A stretch of DNA of 64,000 nt, from assembly GCA_903813345.2 (NCBI GenBank), contig CAIIXF020000002.1, positions 28,591,223-28,655,222 of the forward strand, given 5' to 3'. The stretch's first letter is position 1. Each line of letters begins with the position of its first letter. The stretch comes from Owenia fusiformis (lineage: Eukaryota > Annelida > Polychaeta > Sabellida > Oweniidae). The notes below the pieces were generated by a model. That model was not told where the DNA came from. It made no database searches and saw nothing but the letters and a program-made list of their open reading frames with translations. Made by a program: the position numbers and the translations under genes. Positions 13,139-24,400 of the stretch are shown piece by piece.

Positions 13139-14464
13139 GATCCATTATTGTTGTAACGTGAGTAGGAATGTTAACGAAAATTGAATAGGGCTCAGCCTTT
13201 TTGCAGATATAATATACGTTCTTCCTTCAAAGACGAGAGTCCAAATCTTGGGAAGAATTTCTGAAAGAACATGAGACAAAACACAAGAAATATTATTAAA
13301 AAGTACACGTCGTAAGTCATCATTATGTCCATCTCCGAATTCTGTCCTAAAATGTGTTAAAAAATTTTGTGACGAACACGAGAACAGTTACGACATGTAC
13401 GAACGAGAATAGGTAGTTACTTTTTGTAATTATCCGGTATTCTTAGCTTTGTGAATTAATAAAGGTATGCGAGGTAGAGCTATACTATAAGAATATATAT
13501 ATAGATATTGCTGATGCAACTTCTGTTGCATCATGTTGCATCAGCAAGGTCAGGGTTGAAGTAGTTTGTGACGTTCGAGAAAAATGTTAATCAAATATAA
13601 AGTGGTCACGCTGACACGCGAATGATTCAAGCGAAGGTGACATCATTTTCTGAATCATAGAATTGACATTAATGTTTTGAGGTATATTTTGATCTACTGT
13701 GGATGTCAGAAAGATTTCTCTGTGTGTTTATACTGGTAGCAAGAGATACTTTTGAAGTGCTGTTCTCTTCTGCTTCATCGGTGTGGTAATTGGTAGTAGT
13801 TTTTAGTCACCCTATATTCTGAATGATTGTTTGTTATTCTGAACTATGTTTGATTTTTCCACCAATGGAAGAAACCCACGAGAACGCCACTAATACCGCC
13901 TTCGCACTTTCCGCTCCCTAATTTTCTGTTTTTGTTGAGACCTCAGTCAACAGCTGGTAACTTCTCATCCTCTTTCACATGTTATCTCTAACATTCCATC
14001 CCCTTGTTATTCCGAGTCTAATTAGTAATTTCGTTCGGTTCCGTCATTCTCCTTTCTCTCGCCCTTGCTCCCACTTCTTTCCCATGAGTCGCCTCATTTG
14101 AATCCCCTCCCACTAACTTCAAACATAGCTACCGTTTTATCTGGTTCCTTAGCAGTTACCATTCTTGTCTATACCACCGAAAATCTTTCCCATACCCTGC
14201 GTAATCTTCCCATTTTCTCTTTTAAGAGCGTATTTCCATTATGAATTCTTTCCTCCGCGTCAGTCTAATTTCCAACCACTTCCCCTCATAAGATTTAGAA
14301 CTTATTTTGATTAAATTCTGACAGACTGAGTGAGTGTCTTCCGTGCTAATTAAACTCATTAAGAATATCATTAGTGACTTTTACTTACATTGTGTTTTTC
14401 AAAATATCTAAGAGAATAATGTTGCTGTGTGTGAAATCACCAGATGATATACACTATACACGGT
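13139..14464. other. Upstream flank of receptor B, no gene seen
   Basis: Immediate upstream region of receptor copy B. Positions about 13,508-13,548 contain an imperfect palindrome built from gctgatgcaac/gttgcatcagc, related to short motifs near 14,750-14,780. The 13,850-14,300 segment is pyrimidine-rich. No reading frame is supported. Confidence 0.4.
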
Positions 14465-14610
14465 CAGGCCCGTAGCCAGGCCAAAATTTCTTTCAAAATC
14501 ATGCAGTTTTTCACCATTCTGTCTATTTTTTGAGTGATTTTTGGTCAAATTTGCCAAAGTGAACCCCCCCCTAGAATTTTTTTGAAGTGAAAATTCTGGC
14601 TACGTGCCTG
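14465..14610. mobile_element. MITE, CAGGCCCGTAGCCAG family, copy 1
   Basis: The ends caggcccgtagccagg and ctggctacgtgcctg are inverted copies, flanked by cacggt on both sides. Internal landmarks (aaaatcatgcagttttt, agtgattttt, ggtcaaat) recur in copies at 58,601 and 63,438, the latter in inverse orientation. Confidence 0.75.
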
Positions 14611-14800
14611 CACGGTTGTGAAATGTTCAGTATTAGGAGACAACCGATGCAGTGCAACCGATGAAGTTTATATCACGGAGATTGCCGAAGTTGCTTTAAG
14701 GAACCAATCAAATTCCTTCAAGGATACATGTAGAACTTCGGCAATCTTCGGATGCAATCGTTATTGCATCAGCATGATATCAATGCAATAGAACTTCCAA

Positions 14801-14946
14801 GTTGTACCAAGGGCGTTACAATACCCGGGAATTTATCGGTTCGTGCAGTACTTGTTTGTGATAGCGCCCTCTGTAGGTCACTGTGCTGAACGAAACGCCA
14901 CTTCCCGCTGAAATCACCGGGTATTGATCTTTCCCTTGGTTGTACC
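14801..14946. mobile_element. Short inverted-repeat element (about 145 bp)
   Basis: The left end gttgtaccaaggg with acaatacccggg mirrors the right end ccgggtattgat and cccttggttgtac. No coding capacity. Confidence 0.6.
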
Positions 14947-15751
14947 GAGTGTTGTTGTTCTTTGTATGTAGTCTAGATTCTAGAATGATGTACTGTAAGT
15001 ACCACGAATGAGCATGTAAGATTTGCTGATAAAACAATCATGTCAACGTGTTCTCTACATTTTTGTAAATCTCTACTTCTAAAAAAGATTGCATATTTTG
15101 AATGGTAAAATTCCAGTACCATTCCATTTTTTCATTTTATAAATAGGGGGTTTCAGCTTGCATAAAAATCAAAACGCCAACCTATAAGTATGACCAATCG
15201 CCCATACAAATGCATCGCTTCAATATTTTCCGTTCACGTTTTGGTTGTGAAAAACATTGCAAGCTTAAACTCCCTAATATCGCGAGGACATATGAACCTA
15301 TCCGATTATTCAACAATTGTGATACACTATTTTGAATATAGAAAGAACTTTTGTTAACAGGGCTTAAGACAGTCATTTTGAAAGACTTGATCGAATATTA
15401 GCTCCCTACGTCATGAGATAATCCCCGGTACTCTCAGGGCCAGCTAAAAATATCAAGAAATGCACTTGAATCTTTTAACTATTTCACTTTATTTTGATTT
15501 CTCATTGAAAAAATACAAACTACATCAGGACGTTTAACAAGAAATACACTGAATATTTGAACTCGTTCTCATTTTTTCATATTTGTAACATCTCATGGAA
15601 ATTATTTGAACTTTATTTTGCTATATTTTATTTAATACTACGAACTACATTTAATTAGCGTTTAACAAACTTGAAGATACCTGTCAAGACATGCACTTGA
15701 ATATCTTAACTCTTTTCATTTTTACTTTTCTACATCTTATAGAAATATAGA

Positions 15752-15846
15752 CTTGCCCCAGTCGGTCTCTTTTACCTATCTTGATTTCTATTATTGTAAT
15801 AATTCAAGATCAGGATAAGTAAAAAAATAACGATTTTGCCAAGGCT
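15752..15846. mobile_element. Minimal end-to-end copy of the MITE found in the 55-bp satellite
   Basis: The left half (cttgccccagtcggtctctt, then tcttgatttctattatt) matches one end of the element at 37,795-38,616. The right half (aattcaagatcaggataag, then ttttgccaaggct) is the complement of its other end. Essentially two terminal repeats are joined with almost no interior. Confidence 0.7.
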
Positions 15847-16410
15847 TATTGAAATACTACAAACTACTATACCCAGTATAACGTTTAACAAGAAATATAC
15901 TTGGATATTTGAACTACATTTTATACAAGCTACATTTATAGAGGATAAAATACATGGAGATTTCTGAAGATTGTCAGGTAATGCAGATATAGGCACCCTG
16001 CATTGCTAATACTTTTTATTTTTGACTAGCCCTAATCCTTTAACACTGATTTAATTGCCCTGTCACCTATTGGTAAAGCTAGGTTAAATCTTTTTGTTTG
16101 CTTAAATCATATAGTAAAGGGGGTCCGAAAAAGACATCGTAATAAATTCGAACTTATGATTTACCAAATTAAAGATAATTAAATTCCCTTAAATGAAATG
16201 TTTTCATCAAGATAATCAATGTTCATTTTTGAAATATGAGTGTCAATTTGTTGACGAACCAGCCTGTAAAGCACATTAAAAATTGTTGATCAACACAGGA
16301 AAATATATGGGATATTAGGTATCGATTGAAGCAAGATGTATGACTAGCTTACTGATTGTCTGGTAGAATGACTAAACTTGGTCTAATACAATTATAATAC
16401 TTTTAATATG

Positions 16411-16917
16411 TATTAGAGAATTTTCGTTATAAGTTTTTTAAAAACTTATACGTATACTTATACTTATAAACCCAATAAACAAGGTGTTTCATAATTTCCT
16501 AATTCGTCGGGAAATATTTCCTAGGACGGTAATAAAAAGGGCCAATGGCATACCATCCGTACCCCCTTGATGTAAAGCATTAAAAATTAAAAATTGACCT
16601 TATAATTTCATGAGAACTTTGAAATGATCGACTCGTTCGTGTAGTGATTAACTTTAAAGGGTCTTGTTTATCGTACACTACAAGGACCCGTCAACTAGCG
16701 TTTAGTTTATCATGTTCATAATTGACACTAGCAAAGGACATTGTATTCGCAGTCCCTAGTTGATGATGGAGCTTGACTATATCGGGAATAGTTATGCCCC
16801 ACTTGGTACAGATTATGAAAATCAATTTGAATTGGTTTTAGTTCGACAAGACCCTTTAAACTATAAGTATACGTATAAGCTTTTGAAACAACTTAAAACG
16901 AAAATTCTCTATTATTA
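16411..16917. mobile_element. MITE with about 50-bp inverted ends
   Basis: The left end tagagaattttcgttataag plus acttatacgtatacttat is mirrored by ataagtatacgtataagc and aacgaaaattctcta at the right. A second nested inverted pair, tttaaagggtcttgt and acaagaccctttaaa, lies inside. A TA-containing flank is present on both sides. Confidence 0.75.
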
Positions 16918-17158
16918 GGCACTAACATATTTACAAATTAACGACACTAAGGTCATACTGTACATAACAAATAGTAAATAAACAAAATAGTTATAGCATG
17001 CTCTTATTACATTCCTACATGTATATTGCTTACAAAACCATTCAAATTGCAAATAATAACTCCACAAGTGCTAAGTACATTTTCACTCTTGCAAAATATC
17101 ACTTACATATTGTGATAATGCAAAGCTAAGAAACTCTTCAAATACTAAATATAATTAG

Positions 17159-17248
17159 CACTGGTGATCCGCTCAATTACTCCGACATTTTGTTACTGAA
17201 AAGAACGAACCGTTTCGGTAACCAGCGTAATCGAGTGGATCACCAGTG
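17159..17248. mobile_element. 90-bp palindromic MITE
   Basis: The ends cactggtgatccgctcaatt and gtaatcgagtggatcaccag are inverted repeats with a short loop. The flanks share attag. Confidence 0.7.
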
Positions 17249-17699
17249 ATTAGGCCTACTGATTAATATATTGCTTACATGTTGTATGATGCTAACCTCA
17301 CTTGAAATCAAAATCTATGTATATACACTGCTTTAACTTAACACATGGTATATTGATTTGAGCTAAATATGTACAAGATTGGTATAATTTCTCACTCAAC
17401 AGTTAAAGCTCATGTTGCATTACATGTTATACAATGTTATGGTTTTTTCAATAATGTGAAGCACTAAATCTGATTAGTTTTTTCTTCGTGCAGAACTGTT
17501 TCTTTAAGTACATGTACAGGTGTATGTGTTTTGTTCCTGTTTTGCAATATCATTATTGCAACAAATGCTATATTTTCTGCTATATTTTTCACCAATATGT
17601 CAAATTTGGTGAAACTTCATGGAAGTAATGCTATTTATCCCATACTTGGACGTGTTACAGGTACATAAAGCCAGTTTGTAAAAACTTATATTTTCATCA

Positions 17700-17766
17700 G
17701 CGGGCAGATATTGCTTTACGTCCCGCTCTGAGCGGGCAGATATAGTATATCTGCCCGCTACGTCAT
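17700..17766. repeat. Perfect-arm hairpin agcgggcagatat
   Basis: The arm agcgggcagatata and its complement are separated by only a few bases at 17,733-17,761. A further partial copy of the left arm lies at 17,699-17,712. Confidence 0.55.
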
Positions 17767-18062
17767 AATCGCCGCTCGCATATTTGTTCATAATTTGTAA
17801 CGTTCGCGTAATGACTGTAAACGACAATGGAGAAAACACAGATAATCGGGATTTGTTTGATGGTTTAAAAAAGAGAAGGAGCATCCACTTAATCAATCAG
17901 AAATTTGAGAAAATAAATGTGGGAATATTTGAGAGAACAGGAAAATCCACTCACGGCCAAGAAAACAAAACTGGACATGACTATTCTAAAATATTTCCAC
18001 GATTGAACAATGTGAACCAGATGACCAAGATTGGTATGGGATAAACATATTATCTTATAGTC

Positions 18063-18176
18063 GGTTCAGGATATTGGGATTATCCCTTGGCCAATATAAT
18101 ATATTGTCCCTTGGGACCTGCGGCCCTCGGGCAAATATATTATATTTGCCTCGGGATAATACCAATATCCTGAACC
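18063..18176. mobile_element. 114-bp hairpin element
   Basis: The arms ggttcaggatattgg and ccaatatcctgaacc enclose further inner inverted repeats (aatataatatatt, aatatattatattt and gggataat). Similar compact hairpins are seen at 27,265 and 52,853. Confidence 0.65.
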
Positions 18177-18392
18177 TCATATAGGATAATCTATATATAT
18201 TCCATATTGGTATTGTGTTTTTTATTGTGAATTTTAAGTCATGTGATATTCTAAGCTACTCGATGGGCTTTCAAGAGAGCCCATGGCTATTCTAAGATTA
18301 CATTTTCCACCTACATACTTTCCATAATGACCACTTAGTGCAACTAAGAGATAGCTTCTAACCAGAGGTAAAGTAGAGGTTTTAGTGAATTT

Positions 18393-20140
18393 CTAGTTTA
18401 ATACATTAAGTTGACCATGCTGCATAGACATGTGATTTAATAGCATATCGGATGATTGAAATTCTTTCAGACAGAGTTCACAATAAAATACCACGCCACT
18501 TTCACGTTTGCCTTCAAATCTCACTGTTTCTTTATCAGATGCAACCCCCTGTTTAACTTTGACAGATTTTCTCAATTGTTGTTCAGGAGAGCTTCCTCCA
18601 GATTTGTTATTACATGAATTGCCAGCACCATCGCCTTTATGTTGAGTAATACTATGCTTATTCAAGGCAGCCTTTTGAGAAAATTCTTTGTGGCAAATTG
18701 TACATTTGTACAGCTTCTCATGAGTGTGTCTAGTATTAAAATGATAGTTTAGAGCAGCCTTTTGAGTAAATCTTCGTGAACATATACTACATTTATAAGG
18801 TTTTTCACCTGTATGAATTCTTAAATGGTTAATAAGTATCTGTTTTTGTGTAAATCTACGCATGCAAATGCTACATTCATGAGGTTTTTCACCTGTATGA
18901 GTTCTTAAATGGTACACAAGTGCCTGTTTTTGTGTAAATCTACGCATGCAAATGCTACATTCATAAGGTTTTTCTCCTGTATGAGTTAGCAAATGAACTT
19001 TTAATGATTGTTTGTTACGCAACTTCTTTTTGCAGATAGTGCATGTTGTATTTTGTCCAGCAAATGTTTTAAAGTGTTTCTTTTTGCCAGCTCTATTTTC
19101 ATTACTTTCAGGCTCCTCTCGAAAATTACTCATTTTTACATTTTCCTGACTAAAAGTGTGCCCATCAGTCTGTCTAAATTTTTCAGAATATTTTTCACCT
19201 TCATAGTTTCTTTCATTAGATTTGTTTATCAAATTGGCATGATGTGTTCTCATGTGAAGCGGAAGAACATTTTTATATTTGAATTTCTTTTCACAAATCT
19301 CACATTGGTATTTCATTTTTGTATTTGGTACAACTGGTGCTTTGCTACTGGATTTAACTCCCATGGATTTAGTGGTGTGAACTCGCATATGGAGAAGTAA
19401 ATGGTTACTATATTTGAATGTTTTTGAACATATTTCACATTTAGAGTTCAATTCATTTCCAGCAATTGGCCCAGAAGTTTTGTGAATGAGCATCATATGT
19501 TGCTTGAGAACTTGCTTAATCCTAAAGCGCTTGGAGCATATTTCACAGCTAAAAGGCTTTTCACCTGTATGTGTTCGCAAATGATGTCCAAGTGATTGTT
19601 TAGAGCATAACACCTTGTAACAAATCTCACATCTAAAATCTTTCTTTGTAGTTATTGTCACTGTATCATTACTACATTCATCCTTGGCTTGACTTTCAAT
19701 TCTGATTGAATCATTGCTTGTTTCAATATCACTGTTATCTATATAACCTAATGGGGTGTCACATCTGTCAACTTCAGCCACAGACTCACAGGACACTATC
19801 TTTATACCTAATTTATTATCACTGTTATCTTTCCAATGCTCTTCAATAATTGAATCACCACCACCTTCACCATTGGGTTCAGTGTCCAACACTTTCTCTG
19901 TGCTTTTGAGGGAGTTAATGAGTGAATGTGTCTTCATATGGTCAACCAATGCATCATTGTTTTTGAAATAACATGCACATATACCGCATTCATATGTAGT
20001 CTCATTGGCCATGGTTTCACCTGGTTTGAAGGGTTGATTGGTGGTCTTTGATGCTTTGGCTGCAGCTGCTTCACTCTCAAGGTAGGCAGCATATTCATCA
20101 TCACAGAATGGTATTCTACCAGGATATGTTGGAAAACTTC
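18393..20140 (-). CDS. C2H2 zinc-finger terminal exon ZF1 (11 fingers)
   Basis: A single open exon of 582 codons begins right after an acceptor (tatattgcag) in phase 1, so its first codon is completed by a G from an upstream exon. The start GSFPTYPGRIPFCDDEYAAY matches the other three finger exons, and there is no upstream ATG in the homologous part. Eleven C2H2 fingers follow: an isolated atypical first finger (ECGICACYF), linked pairs with TGEKP linkers, a five-finger block, and a last finger QSSDMLLNHMSMQH. The exon ends soon after that finger, whereas ZF2 and ZF3 continue with six more. Function is inferred to be sequence-specific DNA binding in the nucleus. It probably belongs to the locus whose 5' exons lie at 44.3-46.4 kb; an independent gene with an unseen 5' exon is the alternative. 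Confidence 0.9.
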
Positions 20141-20182
20141 CTGCAATATATAAAATACTACAATACAAAACTATAATTTATT

Positions 20183-20354
20183 GAATGATTTGAAGTGCAA
20201 TACAGGATATATTGTGCTTGAGAAATTCTGTTCTGGCTTTTACTATTGAGAGCACAATATATCCTGTATTGTACTTCAAATCATTCTATGTTATCGTGTG
20301 ATCTCTGTATTGCTACTGAGATGATAAATGGGGACAATCTCAGTAGCAATACAG
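20183..20354. repeat. Two adjacent hairpins just upstream of the ZF1 acceptor
   Basis: Hairpin 1 (20,183-20,286) has about 36-bp arms starting gaatgatttgaagtgcaata. Hairpin 2 (20,304-20,354) has arms ctgtattgctactgagat and atctcagtagcaatacag. Both lie in the intron 43-214 nt before the ZF1 splice acceptor. Confidence 0.75.
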
Positions 20355-21634
20355 ATTGGTACAGCACAAGAACTGACCAAATAGATGGCTTCATTTTACG
20401 GAACAGACGACAAAAAGATTTACAGATTGAAAAGTACTGTAACATCAACATTAAAGAAACATGATCTTAGGCATTATTTATATTATTATTTATTTTTCTC
20501 AACTTTTTAATGTTACAATCTATAAGTGTATGATTGTTTTCTATGATCTTCTTAAGTTAGTAAAAGTAATTTCAAAATATTCCGTAAAAGACCAGACATT
20601 ATATGGGAAAGTATTGTAGACAGTCATAAATGTGATAAAAATGAAAACAGCAAATACCATGTTATTTTAATAAATCCATTTTGCCGATTAGTTTCAACCT
20701 AATTTTGATCATCATTCTACCTTTGAAAAAATTACAAATCTCTTGATGCAATAAAGATGAGAAAACAAGATCATCTTTGAAGAAATCATGACATATTGAA
20801 AATATGTTGAGGTAAGGTCCTAAGCTATAGAGCCAGATTAATGACTCAATACTACTGCTTGTCGAGTTTCTAAAGCTTTTGAAAAATTGAATCATTTTTA
20901 CAATGATGTTTTTAGAAACTGGATCAAGATTACATGGCATTCTACACAGATGTATCCTTAATCCTCTATAATTCATTATAGATGTGAATGGTATATTCTT
21001 GTCTTAAAGCAATACAAGTCTGTAAGCAGTACACCAATATAGACTTTTTATTCCCTTTGTAACCACAAACATGGTATTTAACAAACAAAATGTCACCAAC
21101 CACCATTTTTTATAGATGCCAAATGCCTGACAGCATGTGACAAATGTAGTTACAAAAAAGGAGAACATAACAACAAAACAAAGTAATATAATATTCTAAA
21201 CTGAAGTAATTTTTATTTTCCTTTTAAAACAATAGGTAATATCTTATACATTGTCTGCTGAGCATAATACTTTATTTTTCAACTACAGTTTTGTAAAATA
21301 ATTTACTTCATACATTGTTATAATACATGATTGTACATTGCTTTATAAATGAAGATACCCTTGTATATTATAATCTTCATAAATGAGGGTGATAATTGTA
21401 TATTGCCTTATAAATTAAGACAACCTCTCAAAACAGAAATGACATTAGTTGTTAAAATGTGTTTTATTATATGTGTAGACACAGTTAGGTATCTTGACAA
21501 TATATGGTTTTATTATGCACCTCATTAAAATATTCAAATCTAATTGGTTAAGAGCTGCAGGGTCTATTGCCATACGTGGCAGCAAGATCTCGTTCTATCC
21601 AGTATTGAAGCAACGAGATCTCCAACCATCCCGT
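20355..21634. other. Intronic spacer, part of the ZF duplicon
   Basis: No exon is supported. Positions about 20,690-20,830 are homologous to 27,005-27,140 upstream of ZF2 (shared cattctacctttgaaaaa and aaatatgttg..gta), showing that the tandem duplication unit included upstream intron. Confidence 0.5.
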
Positions 21635-22033
21635 ATGCCAGAATACCTATCCTCGAAAAAAATACTTTCGGCGAGTCTATTTGTCGATGACGTCATTTTC
21701 TTAGAATCTCCTCCATGTTGAATTTGAGATGAATGCGAGGGAGAAATGATTTGCGTGATATGAGAGAATGAGATTTTTGTTCAATTTCCTGTGATTAACT
21801 GACAAAAGGTAGGTGGCGCTAGATAAGGCATCGGCCAAACTTATTATATATGGAGGGAATACTTAAAATATAAGGCCAAATGAGAGAATAAATGGAATTT
21901 TTGATTGTCACCAGGGTTTTTAGAGTATAGACTCGGCTTCTGTTTAAGTAGACCCATTCATTCTCTCGAAAAGAAATACTAGGCTCGGCTTCGCCTCGCC
22001 TAGTATTTTTTCCTCGGATAGGTATTCTGGCAT
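21635..22033. mobile_element. MITE of about 400 bp, atgccagaatacctatcc family
   Basis: The left end atgccagaatacctatcctc and the right end gaggaaaaaatac...ggcat in reverse are inverted copies of about 31 bp. The interior has a GC-rich hairpin (ctaggctcggcttcgcctcg). No coding. Confidence 0.75.
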
Positions 22034-22079
22034 ATTCACCTCATGGTCATCCAGTATTTGTTTAGTATATTGCTTTCTA

Positions 22080-23450
22080 AATCAAGCCAACACATACTTG
22101 TTTTCTAAAACAAGATTAAAACATTGATATACATTTGTACAGTTAGGCACTCTTTCAATATGATTGTAGATTATTTTATAAATCAAGGCAATGCCTTTGG
22201 ATATAAAACAACATATGTTTTGCTAAAACTTAGATTATATGTGTGTATTTATACATGTGTATTGCTAAAATCAAGGCAACATGTCCTTGTTTTCAAAAAC
22301 AAGATTAAATATTGATATATGTACAGTAAGGCTCTCATCCAATATATTATTGTATATTGTTTACAAATTCGGATTGCATTTGTTATTGAAGCTTGTTTCC
22401 AAAACTAAGATTACAGTTTGGCAATCTTGCAATATATGTGATTGTAGATCCCTTAAACTAAGGCACTGCTCTTGTTTACAACACTGCGATTACATGTTTC
22501 GCTAAAGCTAAGATCACATGTGTAGATACAGTTAAGTACTCCTGCTATATTTGATTGTATTGTATTGCTAAAATCGATGCAAAGTGTCGTTGTTTTCAAA
22601 AACAAGATTAAATATTATTATACACAGTTAGGGGCTTGGTCAATGTTTCAATGTCCATCAAAAACATAATTTATTTAATTAGGTCTTTAACCTCCCCCCC
22701 CCCCATCCTCCTCCTAACGAAAGTCAAATTGATTCACCCACAGTATAAACAAGTCAAAATGTTGATTTGCATACAGCATACAAGTACAAGCCCAGCATAC
22801 AATATCTACTTCTGCTTTAAACAACACATCAAATTCTCTAGCTGTTGCATATTTAACGATTATACCATTGCAGAAGATTAATATCTGGGAAACTAAAAAA
22901 CAATGTCCGTCACCCAATTAAATGGGGCTTTACCCCCTCCCTAAAGTTATTTATTACGTTTTTTGAGGGACATTGAAATATTGACCCAGCCCCTTAGGTA
23001 CTCTGACAATATATGATTGTATATTTCTTTTAAAATCAAGGCAACATGTAAGATTTCAAAAATAAGATTAAATATTGATATATACACAGATACTCTTGCA
23101 ATATATGATTGTATTCTTTCATTAAATAAAGTGGATGCCCTTGTTTACAAAACTGGGATTGCATGTGTTGTTAAAGTTTGTTTCCAAAACTAGATTGCAG
23201 TCAGGCAATCTTGCAATATATGTGATTGTAGATTCTATAAATTAAGGCATTGCCCTTGTTAACAAAATTGAGATTACATTTTTACTAAAACTAAAACTAA
23301 GACCACATGTGTAGAAACAGTTAGGTGCTCTTGCTATATTTGATTGTACATGTGTATTGCTAAAATCAAAGCAATATGTCCTTGTTCTCAAAAATAAGAA
23401 AATATTGATCATACACTGTTATGCTCTCTTGCAATATACGTATGTTTGTA
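22080..23450. repeat. Degenerate tandem repeat, roughly 95-100 bp unit
   Basis: The recurring order is acagttaggcactcttgcaa, tatatgattgtata, ttgctaaaatcaaggcaa, then catgtccttgttttcaaaa and acaagatta. About ten diverged units are visible, interrupted by the MITE at 22,629. A related single motif occurs at 21,480-21,520. Confidence 0.6.
22629..22997. mobile_element. MITE, taggggcttggtcaat family, copy 1
   Basis: The ends taggggcttggtcaatgttt and atattgacccagcccctta are inverted repeats extending about 50 bp with mismatches. A poly-C run is internal. It is inserted in the 97-bp tandem repeat. A related copy is at 62,123. Confidence 0.65.
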
Positions 23451-24400
23451 AATGGTTTCTCTGGAATTTGGACAAGATTCATGGAAAAATTCAAAATGGC
23501 CACCAAGCAATTTACCGAGCATGCCCTGTACCTAATCTTATCTTGACACTCAGAGTTTGCTCTTACATGTGTAAAAAATTCAATTTGGATGGATGAGTTG
23601 CTTTCTTGGAATTTTTATGACAAGATCTATGAAGAAATTAAAAATGGCCACTAAGTAATTTACACAGCATGCCCTAAATGTTATTAGATCTTGATACTAG
23701 TCTGCCCTTGCATCAAGTTGAACAGGTAACCAGTTATTGATTTAAGTGAGGCAAACGCACTCATCCATCCGCACGTACATCAGCTCAAGATGTCGACAAT
23801 AAAGCACTTTTTTAAAGTGTGATAAAAATCATAGGTCATCAACTTCATTTTTCATAATTGCTCTTTAGAAAATATGCTTTTTGTCTAATATATTTAAGAA
23901 ACAAAGACAGATTTTATGATTTATGGCGTAATATATGACCGAAAATTTTATTCTGTTCATTGTCTTTGGCAATTGCCAGAATAAAATTTGACATACATCA
24001 TAAACTTGAGGTCATTGTTACGATTCTAATATGATAATAAACAGACAAGAAACACAACTATTTACATTCATGAATTTTAGCGGTCAAACATACTCCAATA
24101 TAGAGCAACAAATCAATTGTTCTAGTTCTAGTTATTGTGATGTCACATATCATACGAGCTCGTATTAGAATGTCTTTTATATGCAAGTGCAACTTAAATA
24201 TATTAAAATGCCATTACTATGCATAATTCATTAAATCCATCAAAATCATACATCAATATAAAAGTAAAAACTCACTTTCCAAAATCTCAAAATGTAAATG
24301 TCCTGATTATATTAACTTTCCACTTTTTCAACATATTAAGACCATTCTTATAGTGGTGCCATAATAACAAAACCATAGTGAATGATGATGATAATTCAGC
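23451..24400. repeat. 3' flank of ZF2, duplicated as the 3' flank of ZF3
   Basis: This segment aligns in blocks with 28,675-29,178, for example aaattcaaaatggccaccaa, cattaaaatgccatta and caatgtcctgattata. The duplication unit that created ZF2 and ZF3 therefore carried several hundred bases of 3' sequence. No gene is seen in it. Confidence 0.7.
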
